Assembly: GCA_013289615.1 (NCBI GenBank)
Contig: JABCZO010000036.1
Location: forward strand, 1-40,475
Length of the DNA stretch: 40,475 nucleotides
DNA from: Gammaproteobacteria bacterium
GTDB lineage: Bacteria; Pseudomonadota; Gammaproteobacteria; Steroidobacterales; Steroidobacteraceae
Reading direction: 5' to 3'
Made by a program: the position numbers and the translations under genes. The stretch's first letter is position 1; each line of letters begins with the position of its first letter. The notes under the pieces are model-generated. The model saw only the letters and a program-made list of their open reading frames with translations. It had not been told where the DNA came from and did not search any database. Below are positions 28,836 through 36,896 of this stretch, piece after piece.

Positions 28836-29394
28836 TAATGCAGCAATGCCGCGTGCACGGGATGGCCCGATCCGTGTTCTCGTACCAGAGGCGTTAGGAT
28901 CGCTTGTCGGCACCAATACCGGCAGAACAGGGTCGCGCTATCAACTAGGTGACGCGCCACTGCCAACTGCCCGGGATCGGCACTTCGCAGATGATCGAGC
29001 ATCAGGTCCGCGCCGTCGTCGCGCCAGCCCACGGAGGCATCGCAGATGAAAGTGGAAAGTACTTGGGGCGCCGGCCTAAATTGAGACGTCCGCGAAGCCT
29101 CTATGGGTCGTGAATCCAAGTTGCTGGTCTCAAGCAATGGGCTGACCATTCCGCAGCAGCCGGGTGAATTATGCATGAAAGTTGCCACCAACGGGGGAAA
29201 ACAGTCCGAACAGTTGTAATGCTTGCTTCTGGGGCTCGATCGGTGGCCGCTAGCGTAGGTGCTAACGGCGATGGCATTCGTCATCTAGCCGCTGCGCATT
29301 GCGCGTGCATAGCTACCGCCTTTCCCAGCCCTGGGGCACCAAAGCTCACATCGAGACTGTGTTGCACTAGGTGCCTGGCTAGCCAGAGATAATG
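28836..29394. other. Stretch without a convincing gene between the GMC gene and a tRNA fragment
   Basis: About 560 bases. One leftward frame (28835-29284, 149 codons) ends exactly at the GMC start as TAATG, which would suit translational coupling, but its protein is rich in His, Cys and Arg without recognisable motifs, its first half is compositionally poor and it has no good ribosome site. It may be a decayed gene. No terminator or clear promoter seen. Confidence 0.35.
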
Positions 29395-29432
29395 TGGGTC
29401 GGGTCGGGCTCGAACCCACGACCAACGCCTTA
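29395..29432 (-). pseudogene. 3' half of a tRNA (tRNA-Lys-like), degenerate
   Basis: Read leftwards it gives cttttaaggcgttggtcg and then gtgggttcgagc, which match the anticodon loop (UUU), variable loop and T-arm of tRNA-Lys, followed by cgaccca as in the acceptor stem. The 3' side of the T-stem is short by about 5 bases and CCA is not kept. The match stops abruptly in the anticodon loop and AT-rich DNA follows. This is what an old attachment-site scar in a tRNA gene looks like. The intact tRNA is not in the window. Confidence 0.6.
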
Positions 29433-29433
29433 A

Positions 29434-29813
29434 AAGCGCTACAAATCTATATAAATCAACAACGTAATAGGGAACAAACGGACCTATACGGCACACAGAG
29501 GAACACACGGCAGCACAAATCCCGCGTGAAGCCGTCCATACAAACGCTCGGTCAGATCCCTTTCGAACTCAACCAACTAAAGCCAGATTCGTCTGGCTTT
29601 TTTATGTATGTCTGTATTGAGAATAAGGATTGAAACGCACTCTTAAAAACGCTGTCAACCTTTATACTTTCTCTGCTGAACTCACCTATTACAAATGCTC
29701 ACTCTAAAATGGATACATCGATTTTTATTAATGCATTCAGGAGCAATGCACGGAGTAAGTTATTTCCCTGTGGCTTTGATACTAAATCCGATGAGGCAAA
29801 GGCGCGGCGAGCT
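29434..29813. other. AT-rich gene-free stretch
   Basis: About 380 bases, clearly richer in A and T than the rest of the window. It contains the terminator at 29579-29603. Small frames here, including one reading through the tRNA fragment, have no protein character. The composition suggests foreign DNA left by an integrated element. Confidence 0.5.
29579..29606 (+). terminator. Intrinsic terminator, rightward
   Basis: Stem aaagccaga (29579-29587), loop ttcg, stem tctggcttt (29592-29600) followed by ttt. A clean Rho-independent terminator on the plus strand. No plus-strand gene is visible upstream within 3 kb, so it may belong to a lost gene or a small RNA of the element. Confidence 0.8.
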
Positions 29814-32800
29814 TCACGGCACCTGGGAAACATCCTCGGCACAAGGCGGCAGCAGGTAACGTGCTTCGAAGATCTCGGTCGGCAACGGTCTGCTGAACAG
29901 ATACCCCTGTATTTCATCGCAGTTCATGAACCGCAGCAGGCGCGATTGCTCCTTGGTTTCGACGCCTTCGGCGACGACATTGAGCTTCAGTGAATGCGCG
30001 AGATTGATGATCGCGGACACCAGTGCGAGCCCCGCCTGCCCGGCGGTCATGTCGTTTATGAACGATCGATCGATCTTCAGCGTATCCAGCGGCAGCTTGG
30101 ACAGGCAACTGAGCGATGAGAAGCCAGTGCCGAAGTCATCGATTGCGACCCTCACCCGCATGGCGCGTATCGCCTGCAGGCTTGCAATGGTGTGCTCGAC
30201 ATTCTCCATGATCAGGCTTTCGGTGATCTCCAGTTCCAGTCCGGCCGCGGCATGCGTGTCTACATCGATCATCTGTTTTACCTCGAAGATGAAGCCGCTA
30301 TTGCGCAGCTGCAGCGGTGAGACGTTCACTGCGATGCGCACTGCGGACATGTAAACCGCACGCCAGCGCAGGTAGTCCTGGATTGCCGTGTGCAGCGCCC
30401 AGCGCCCGACTTCATAGATCAATCCGGTTTCTTCGAGCATCGGAATGAATCCGGAGGGCAGCACCAAGCCCGTCCGCGGATCATTCCACCGCAGCAGCGC
30501 CTCGGCGCCGGTGACCTTGCCGCTGGCGAGGTTTATCTTCGGCTGGTAATGGAGAATGAATTCTCCCTTGTCGAGCGCCTCGCGCAGCTGATATTCCAGA
30601 CTCAGCCGGCCAACCACCGTCGCGCTCATCTTGTCGGTGTAGAATAGGTATCGATCGCCGCTGACCTTGGCTTTCTTGAGCGCGGCCTCGGCGTTCTTGA
30701 ACAAGATGTCTGCCTCTGCGCCGTCATCCGGAAATAACGCGATGCCAATCTTGGCAGCGACGCGAAGCACGGTGTCATCCACGTGGAACGGATGGCGCAT
30801 AAGCGAATCCACTGTTCTATCCAGGAGTCGCGCCAATTCACTCTCGTGACGAATGTGCGGAATCACCACCGCAAAGTGATCCACGTCCACGCGTGCCACC
30901 TGGCTTGCGTCTCCGAGGCTCTGCGTTAGCCAATCCGCCACCTGCTTCAGCAGCGCGTCGCCGGCGGGACGCCCGAGGCTGTGGTTGACGTTCTTGAAAC
31001 GTTCCAGGTCAATCAGACCCACAGCAAGCTTGCAGCCGGTGCCAACCGCGATGCGCATGTACTGCGCAACGCGCTCCAGAAACAGACTCCGGTTAGCCAG
31101 CCCGGTGAGCTCATCGTAGTAGGCGAGATAATTGAGGCGATCCTGCTTTTCAACGTGGTCGACCGCGAACGAGATATTGCCGGCCAATTCCGACAGCAGG
31201 CGCATCTCCTCCGTATCGAACGCGTTCGCCTCACCCGCGAACAGCGCAATCACTGCTTCGGGCCGTCCGGCTACCATCAGCGGAAAGCACGCTAACGACC
31301 TATGACCGCGTCTCAGCAGCTCATCGCTCAGTGCCGCAATCGACGGGTCGGTCGCGATATCGTTGCAGACCGTGGGTTGCGACTGCCGCAGCGCACGGCA
31401 GGCGGGCCGCTCGCTGTCCGGCGTGCCGTCGCGTGCCGTAAGCCTTATCTTGTCGACGTAGCCTACTTCGCCGCCGTGCCAGGCGACGACTTTGCCGTCG
31501 AGTGTATTCGAATCGATCACGCCGATCCACGCCATCCTGAACGCGCCCGCATCCACCGCGATCCGGCACGCCTCGCTGAATAATTCTCCGCGCTCCCGTA
31601 CCCGGACGATCAGCGCGTTGATCTGGCTGAGCATCGCGTACACGCGGTTGAGGTGCTTGATTCGGAACTCGTCCCGCTTTTTCTCGGTCAAATCCTCGCC
31701 GATGCTGGCGATTCCGATCGCTTTCCCGGCGCTGGAACGCAGCAGTGAGTTGTTCCAGCGAATGAGCCGGCGCTCTCCCGAGCGTGTGAGGATGTCGTTC
31801 TCGTGATGCCACGCCGCGGAAACATTGTCGAGCATGGCAGAAAAAACGAGCCGCACTTCGGAATCGAGATCGGGCGGTATGAACAACTTAAAAAAACTCT
31901 GGCCGAGGACCTGATCGCGCGGCCAACCCGTCAGGTCGAGCAGATAGTCGTTGCAATAGCTGATGTCCCCGTTTCGATCGAGCATGATCGACACCAGCTC
32001 GACATTGTTCAGCATTTCGCCGAGCCGGCGCTCGCTATCGCGCAAGTCCGCCGGGGCGCTTTGGCCGGCGGACGGATCGCGCAGTATGGCGGCCGGTTTG
32101 TCGGAGTCGTTGGGCCGCGACCGGTGCTTCCTGCGCCGCAACGGAAACAGCCGGCCGGCGCACTGCGTCACCGAATCGGTTTCGCCTGCTGTCAGTTCTT
32201 CCAGACGTGACCATGCCTTGTTCAGCGTATCGATCAATACAGCGATTTCCTCGTTCGCTTCGGCCGCTGGCAGCGGTCCTGACGGCTTCGGCGCAGCCTC
32301 GGTGTACGTGGGCGCCTTGAGGACGATTCCCGCCTCCGCCTGACCTTTCTGCATCAGGCGATCACTTTCCTGTTTCACGACCGCGTAGCACTCGCAGCAC
32401 AGTTTCTCCAGTTTCGGTCGATCCAGCACCGTGATGTGCCCGCGGCTGTAGAGCACGATGCCAAGCTTCTGCAGTCTGGACGCCGCTTCGGTGACGCCCT
32501 CGCGTCGCACGCCCAACGTATTGGCGATGAGTTCCTGGGTCATGGTCAATTTATTGGATGGCAGGCGATCGAGGTAGAGCAATAGCCAGCGACACAGCTG
32601 CTGGTCTATCGTGTGATGGCGATTACACACCGCAGTCTGTGCCATCTGCGTAATCAGGGCCTGCGTGTAACGCAGCAGCTGCAGTTGCAGGTCGCCGTTG
32701 TGATGGAACTCCTCCTTGATTCGCTTGCTGGCCAGACGGTAGGCGTAGCCGGCGCTCTGCACGATCGCACGGCTCGGCGTGGTTTCTCCACCCATGAACA

Positions 32801-33065
32801 GCGCGACGCCAATGAGTCCTTCGTTACCCACCAGCGATAGTTCAGCCGATCCGCCATCCTTCAGGGTGTACAGCAGGGAAACGATGCAATTGGTCGGAAA
32901 ATAGACATGGCTCAAGCGGGCCCCAGACTCGTACAGGACGCTGCCGAGCGGCATCGCGACCAACTGCAAGTGCGGGACTATTCGTTCACGTTCGGCGGGC
33001 GTCAGCGCAGCCAGCAGGTGATTTTGATTTGGATCGATGGAGTTGATCTGGCTGGGAAGACTCAT
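29814..33065 (-). CDS. Crp/Fnr regulator fused to PAS-GAF-GGDEF(degenerate)-EAL
   Basis: 1083 residues, one uninterrupted frame. Residues 1-150: cyclic-nucleotide-binding-like jelly roll of the Crp/Fnr type (SHVYFPTNCIVSLLYTLKDG). 150-235: Crp-type helix-turn-helix (MTQELIANTLGVRREGVTEA). 240-345: low-complexity linker. About 346-465: PAS. About 480-640: GAF. About 645-805: GGDEF domain whose signature is DVDHF (727-731) and whose DxxxFKxxND motif is DLERFKNVNH, so diguanylate cyclase activity is unlikely. About 820-1070: EAL domain with intact E855-A-L, NVSPLQL, EITES, DDFGTG (976-981), KIDRSF and EGVE, so c-di-GMP phosphodiesterase activity is plausible. Probably a c-di-GMP effector that also binds DNA. 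Divergent from the MocR-type gene. Confidence 0.93.
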   Translation of the reverse strand: MSLPSQINSIDPNQNHLLAALTPAERERIVPHLQLVAMPLGSVLYESGARLSHVYFPTNCIVSLLYTLKDGGSAELSLVGNEGLIGVALFMGGETTPSRAIVQSAGYAYRLASKRIKEEFHHNGDLQLQLLRYTQALITQMAQTAVCNRHHTIDQQLCRWLLLYLDRLPSNKLTMTQELIANTLGVRREGVTEAASRLQKLGIVLYSRGHITVLDRPKLEKLCCECYAVVKQESDRLMQKGQAEAGIVLKAPTYTEAAPKPSGPLPAAEANEEIAVLIDTLNKAWSRLEELTAGETDSVTQCAGRLFPLRRRKHRSRPNDSDKPAAILRDPSAGQSAPADLRDSERRLGEMLNNVELVSIMLDRNGDISYCNDYLLDLTGWPRDQVLGQSFFKLFIPPDLDSEVRLVFSAMLDNVSAAWHHENDILTRSGERRLIRWNNSLLRSSAGKAIGIASIGEDLTEKKRDEFRIKHLNRVYAMLSQINALIVRVRERGELFSEACRIAVDAGAFRMAWIGVIDSNTLDGKVVAWHGGEVGYVDKIRLTARDGTPDSERPACRALRQSQPTVCNDIATDPSIAALSDELLRRGHRSLACFPLMVAGRPEAVIALFAGEANAFDTEEMRLLSELAGNISFAVDHVEKQDRLNYLAYYDELTGLANRSLFLERVAQYMRIAVGTGCKLAVGLIDLERFKNVNHSLGRPAGDALLKQVADWLTQSLGDASQVARVDVDHFAVVIPHIRHESELARLLDRTVDSLMRHPFHVDDTVLRVAAKIGIALFPDDGAEADILFKNAEAALKKAKVSGDRYLFYTDKMSATVVGRLSLEYQLREALDKGEFILHYQPKINLASGKVTGAEALLRWNDPRTGLVLPSGFIPMLEETGLIYEVGRWALHTAIQDYLRWRAVYMSAVRIAVNVSPLQLRNSGFIFEVKQMIDVDTHAAAGLELEITESLIMENVEHTIASLQAIRAMRVRVAIDDFGTGFSSLSCLSKLPLDTLKIDRSFINDMTAGQAGLALVSAIINLAHSLKLNVVAEGVETKEQSRLLRFMNCDEIQGYLFSRPLPTEIFEARYLLPPCAEDVSQVP

Positions 33066-33188
33066 TCAAACGACCAAGGGGCATTTCTCTGAGGCGAATG
33101 GAGGTACTATGGGGTTGCCCGGCGTCGCGTAAAAGACACAGATATCCGTCATTTCAGCTAGCACACCCCGGGAGCTTGGGCGCTGCAC

Positions 33189-34616
33189 ATGACCAGATAC
33201 CAGACGATCGCCAATGAACTGGCGAGCATGATCGCCAAGGGGCTGCTGCGTGCCGAGGACCGCGTGCCGTCGGTTCGGAGCACGATGCGTAAGCATCGCG
33301 TGAATCCCGGCACGGTGCTGCGCGCGTACCGTGACCTGGAGGCGCAGGGTCTGATCGAGTCACGACCGCGATCAGGCTATTTTGTACGATCGAGTGGCGT
33401 TAAACGCCTCGCCGAGCCGAAGCAATTCAAGGTGACCCGCCGTTCCGGCGCGGTGCTCGTTAGCGAGCTTATCTTCGAAGTATTTGAAGCCATGAAGCAG
33501 CGCGTGCTCGTGCAGTTTGGATCCGCGTTTGTGAACCCGGAGCTATTTCCCGTCGAGTTGAACCGGGCGGGTGCGTCGGCGGCCAGGGGACTGAAGCCGG
33601 CGGCGACGCTGGAGTATCTGCCGCCCGGAAGTGCGGAACTGCGGCGGCTGATCGCGCTGCGCTATCTGGATTCCGGTCATATCGTCGGTCCCGATGACAT
33701 CGTGATCACCACCGGGGCGCTGGAAGCGATCTTTCTTTGTCTGCGTGCCGTAACGCGATCGGGCGACACGGTCGCGATTGAAACCCCCACCTTTTATGCC
33801 ACGCTGCAGATGCTCGAATGGATGGGGCTCAGAGCCGCCGAGATTGCAACCGATCCGCGCACCGGCATCGACCTCGACGCGCTCAAGCTTGCGTTTGCAT
33901 CGGGAGCGGTCAAAGCCTGTGTCGTGATACCCACGTTTCAAAATCCCCTTGGAAGCTGCATGCCCGAGGAGCACAAGCGCGCGCTGGCACGACTCGCGGA
34001 GCGTTACAGGGTGCCGGTGATCGAGGATGCCGCCTACGCCGAGCTGTATTTCGGGGCGACGCGCCCTCGATCGGTAAAGTCCTTCGATCGGGCCGGATGG
34101 GTGCTGCATTGCGGTTCTCTGTCCAAATGCCTGGCCCCGGGCTACCGCATCGGCTGGGCGGCTCCCGGACGATTCACGCGCGCCGTCTGGGAAAGCAAAA
34201 TCATGAGTTCGCTTACCACTGCGCCCGTCTGCCAGGAGGCGCTGGTTCGCTACATGAAAAGGGGCGGCTTCGAGCAGCATCTGCGTCGCTTGCGCCAGGC
34301 ATTGTCCGAGGGCTGCCGGGAGATGCTCAACGCGGTGTCATCCGAATTCCCGGCGGACTGCCGCATGACGCGGCCCGACGGCGGTTATATGCTCTGGGTG
34401 GAGCTACCCAAGACGGTCGACGCCCTGACACTGTATCGGCTGGCGCAGACCGCCGGGGTCAGTATCGCACCCGGTCCGATTTTCTCAGCCCAGCGCAAAT
34501 ATCCGAACTGCATACGACTCAACTTCGGCCACGCATCGATACCGCAGATCCGTCAGGGCGTCAGCACACTGGCGCAGCTGGTCAAATCTGCCGCCGGCGC
34601 CGGCAAACCTTGTTAG
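33189..34616 (+). CDS. MocR/PdxR-family GntR regulator with aminotransferase domain
   Basis: 475 residues. N-terminal GntR winged helix (about 1-65: LRAEDRVPSVRSTMRKHRVN, PGTVLRAYRDLEAQGLIESR), then a class I aminotransferase-like domain with YLPPGSAELRRLIALRYL, PTFQNPLGSCMP, D280 and Y283, and the PLP lysine K313 in GSLSKCLAPGYRIGW. Such proteins regulate vitamin B6 or amino-acid metabolism with PLP as effector; some are enzymes. The linker between the two domains is short. It converges on a propeller-protein relic, their stop codons overlapping (34613-34616). Targets cannot be deduced. Confidence 0.93.
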   Translation: MTRYQTIANELASMIAKGLLRAEDRVPSVRSTMRKHRVNPGTVLRAYRDLEAQGLIESRPRSGYFVRSSGVKRLAEPKQFKVTRRSGAVLVSELIFEVFEAMKQRVLVQFGSAFVNPELFPVELNRAGASAARGLKPAATLEYLPPGSAELRRLIALRYLDSGHIVGPDDIVITTGALEAIFLCLRAVTRSGDTVAIETPTFYATLQMLEWMGLRAAEIATDPRTGIDLDALKLAFASGAVKACVVIPTFQNPLGSCMPEEHKRALARLAERYRVPVIEDAAYAELYFGATRPRSVKSFDRAGWVLHCGSLSKCLAPGYRIGWAAPGRFTRAVWESKIMSSLTTAPVCQEALVRYMKRGGFEQHLRRLRQALSEGCREMLNAVSSEFPADCRMTRPDGGYMLWVELPKTVDALTLYRLAQTAGVSIAPGPIFSAQRKYPNCIRLNFGHASIPQIRQGVSTLAQLVKSAAGAGKPC

Positions 34617-34921
34617 AACCCGGGGCGCGGATCCAGAAACAGCAGTTTGAGCGATTCCGGAACAATCGATTCGTGGGGCGCCTGGTCCAAAGCCGGGGGC
34701 CGCGACGACGGGGTCGTGCTCCGCGGCAACCAGGTAAATTCGTCCCGTGTCGGGATCGACTCTCATCGTTCTGGCCGTAGGCGCGGTCACGACGCTGCCG
34801 AGCGAAAGGTCTGCGCGACCTTCTCCTGAATGATCGACAATGTACCGTCTTGGCCGTTGGAGCTGAAAACAAGCTTGCGCTTGGGATCGAATGCCGCCGC
34901 GTCAGAGTGCTGTGCGAACAA
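34613..34921 (-). pseudogene. YncE-like beta-propeller C-terminal remnant with two frameshifts
   Basis: Three frames must be joined to read about 100 residues: DAAAFDPKRKLVFSSNGQDG and TLSIIQEKVAQTFR, then (shift near 34800) GSVVTAPTARTMRVDPDTGR and IYLVAAEHDP, then (shift near 34680) HESIVPESLKLLFLDPRPGF and a stop at 34613-34615. These are the last blades and tail of secreted YncE/WD40-like propeller proteins (TARTMxxDPxTGRIYL). The N-terminal part is missing; the zinc-finger gene directly abuts it. Clearly a broken gene. Confidence 0.75.
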
Positions 34922-35323
34922 TCAGCCGTATGCCGCGAGCGGCGAGCGCTTCGGCTGCGCGGCCTGCGGCATCAGCGAGCGCAAGTAGGTGCGGTGTGTC
35001 GGGGATCGCGGTGCGGCAGTCCAGACGCGCCTGGGCGATCCATTCAGGAACAGGGTGAAGGCTTCACAGGCCATGCGCGCCGCGCGGCACTGGATCGCCA
35101 ACGCGCAGGCATCGCATGGGCACTCGACGAGTGCGTCGGCGCTGATGTGGTGGTTCGGTCCAGGGCTTTTCACCGGCGCTGCGGCCGCTCGCTTCGCGCG
35201 CTGCCAGGTCAACTGCCGCGCCCTCGTGCACTCGACACAGCGACCGCTTCGGTAGCGCCGTGTGTGGCCATGCGCGCACGGTTTTCCGGTGAACGTCTTC
35301 GCCACGTCCGGGCTTTCTACCAC
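34922..35323 (-). CDS. Phage-type small zinc-finger protein
   Basis: 133 residues from GTG 35323. FTGKPCAHGHTRRYRSGRC and VECTRARQ form a C16-x3-H20-x8-C29-x2-C32 zinc-binding motif of the type found in phage and prophage proteins, often near HNH nuclease genes. A second cysteine cluster (C68, C70, C73, C79, C86) is followed by ARMACEAFTLFLNGSPRRVW, also familiar from mobile-element proteins. It lies about 108 bp from the 3' end of tRNA-Ser, the usual side for an integrated element. Function unknown, perhaps nucleic-acid binding. Its stop directly precedes the propeller remnant. Confidence 0.6.
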   Translation of the reverse strand: MVESPDVAKTFTGKPCAHGHTRRYRSGRCVECTRARQLTWQRAKRAAAAPVKSPGPNHHISADALVECPCDACALAIQCRAARMACEAFTLFLNGSPRRVWTAAPRSPTHRTYLRSLMPQAAQPKRSPLAAYG

Positions 35324-35430
35324 GTCGCCACGTCACCGCGCACGAACCGGCGGCGACAGAAAATCCCAGTCGCACGATGCGACCGTGAAACTTGGATGTC
35401 AGGGGTGGGGGCGCTAAAAGCCCTATATTT

Positions 35431-35520
35431 TGGCGGAGAGGGTGAGATTCGAACTCACGAGACCCGTTAAGGTCCTCCGGTTTTCAAGACCGGTGCAATC
35501 AACCGCTCTGCCACCTCTCC
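35431..35520 (-). tRNA. tRNA-Ser(UGA)
   Basis: 90 bases with encoded CCA. Acceptor ggagagg (5') pairs with cctctcc, anticodon TGA at 35486-35484 in the loop cttgaaa with ccggt/accgg stem, a long variable arm as in serine tRNAs, and T-arm gtgagttcgaatctcac. All stems are intact, so functional. It may be the attachment site for the element remnant downstream of its 3' end. Confidence 0.95.
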
Positions 35521-35577
35521 GCCGTTCATCACATTATAGACGTGGTCTCGGCTTCGAGCCCGGGCCCGCTCGTCACT

Positions 35578-36804
35578 TCAACTGGCGACAACTGCCGCCA
35601 ATTCGCCGGCTGCTGTGCGATCTCCAAATCGCTTGACGATCAACACACACAGCGTGTTGCCGAAGACGTTGAGTCCGGTCCGTCCCATGTCGAGGAACAC
35701 GTCCACTCCGGCCACCAGCGCCAGCGCATCGGCTGGTAGTCCCAACGCCAGCAGCACAGTGGATAGCGCCACGAGCGAGCCCGCAGGTACGTTGGCGACG
35801 CCCTTGCTCGCCAGCAGCGCCGCGCCCAGGATCGTCAGCAGGCGACTGAACGACAGCTCCAACCCGTACGCCTCGCAGATGAAGGTCGTGGCCAAGCCGA
35901 TGTAGAGCGCTGAACCGTCGAGGTTGAAGCTGTAGCCGAGCGGCAGCACCACCGACACGGTTCGATTCTCGAAGCCATTCTCCTCGAGCTTCTCCATGTG
36001 CAGCGGCAGCGCCACTTCCGACGAGCGGGTCACGAACGCCAGCAGCGCGGGCGCCAGCATCTCGCGCGCCAGGCGCAGGGGCCGCGGATGGAGCAACGCG
36101 AACCCGCCGAGGATCAGCAGCGCGAAAATCGCGTAACCCAGGTACATGACACTCACGAGTTTGGCGAGCGCCCAGAGCGTCGATGAGCCCTGAGATGCCG
36201 TGAGCCACGCGATCACAGCCAGCACGGCCAGCGGCGCCAGCGCGACGATCCAACCCGTGATCCGGAACATCACCGCGAGGATCGTGTCGAGCACATCCGC
36301 CATCGGCCGGGCGCGCGTCGCACCAAGGCTCGCGAGCCCAAAGCCGAACAGTGCCGCGAACACGAGCGTAGGCAGCACTTTCTGCTGCGCCATGGCGGCA
36401 ATCACGTTGCTCGGAATCAGATCGAGCAGGAACTGCGTCCAGTTGATCGCGGCGGTGACGTGTGCGGTGGCCTCGGCGCTGCCCGCGACCGAGATGCCGC
36501 GGCCAGGATGGAAGATGGAGTCGAGCCCGAGCCCGATCGAGATCGCGATCGCTCCAGCCAGGTAGAACCAGCCGAATGCAACCACCGCCACGCGTCCGAG
36601 CCGCGGCGAATCCAGGCCCATTTTCATGGTGCCGAGTGCCACTGCGCAGAACACCAGCGGAATGACCACCATCTTGATGGCCGCCACGAACGCCTGGCCG
36701 ACCGGCTGCAGGGCCAGCCCCGCACTCGGCCAGAGCCAGCCGATCAGCGCACCGACGAGCAACGCGGCAAGGATCTGTGCGGGTAGCCCCGGTAGTTTTC
36801 GCAT
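35578..36804 (-). CDS. Dicarboxylate/amino acid:cation symporter (SDF family)
   Basis: 408 residues, ATG at 36804. The GltP/DctA family is recognised from AAIKMVVIPLVFCAVALGTM in the N-terminal half, the hairpin region FVTRSSEVALPLHMEKLEEN, VVLPLGYSFNLDGSALYIGL and GVDVFLDMGRTGLNVFGNTL. These trimeric elevator transporters take up glutamate, aspartate or C4-dicarboxylates with Na+ or H+. The substrate cannot be fixed here: the serine-rich motif is TRSSE, as in a divergent branch. Divergent from the nucleoside transporter gene (92-bp gap). No ribosome site is obvious. Confidence 0.92.
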   Translation of the reverse strand: MRKLPGLPAQILAALLVGALIGWLWPSAGLALQPVGQAFVAAIKMVVIPLVFCAVALGTMKMGLDSPRLGRVAVVAFGWFYLAGAIAISIGLGLDSIFHPGRGISVAGSAEATAHVTAAINWTQFLLDLIPSNVIAAMAQQKVLPTLVFAALFGFGLASLGATRARPMADVLDTILAVMFRITGWIVALAPLAVLAVIAWLTASQGSSTLWALAKLVSVMYLGYAIFALLILGGFALLHPRPLRLAREMLAPALLAFVTRSSEVALPLHMEKLEENGFENRTVSVVLPLGYSFNLDGSALYIGLATTFICEAYGLELSFSRLLTILGAALLASKGVANVPAGSLVALSTVLLALGLPADALALVAGVDVFLDMGRTGLNVFGNTLCVLIVKRFGDRTAAGELAAVVAS

Positions 36805-36896
36805 TTGGCGGCAGTCTGGCAGCTCTCGATGACCGCTGGTAGCCCCGCAGTAGTGCCGCGAATATGGTTGAATGAGAGCAACGCAGAGGGACAGGC

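Noticed and set aside
29394..29633. Small plus-strand frame starting GRVGLEPTTNALK
   Set aside because: Well-known artefact of translating the reverse strand of a tRNA 3' half; not a protein gene.
35430..35636. Small plus-strand frame starting with RVRFELTRPVK
   Set aside because: Antisense translation of tRNA-Ser.
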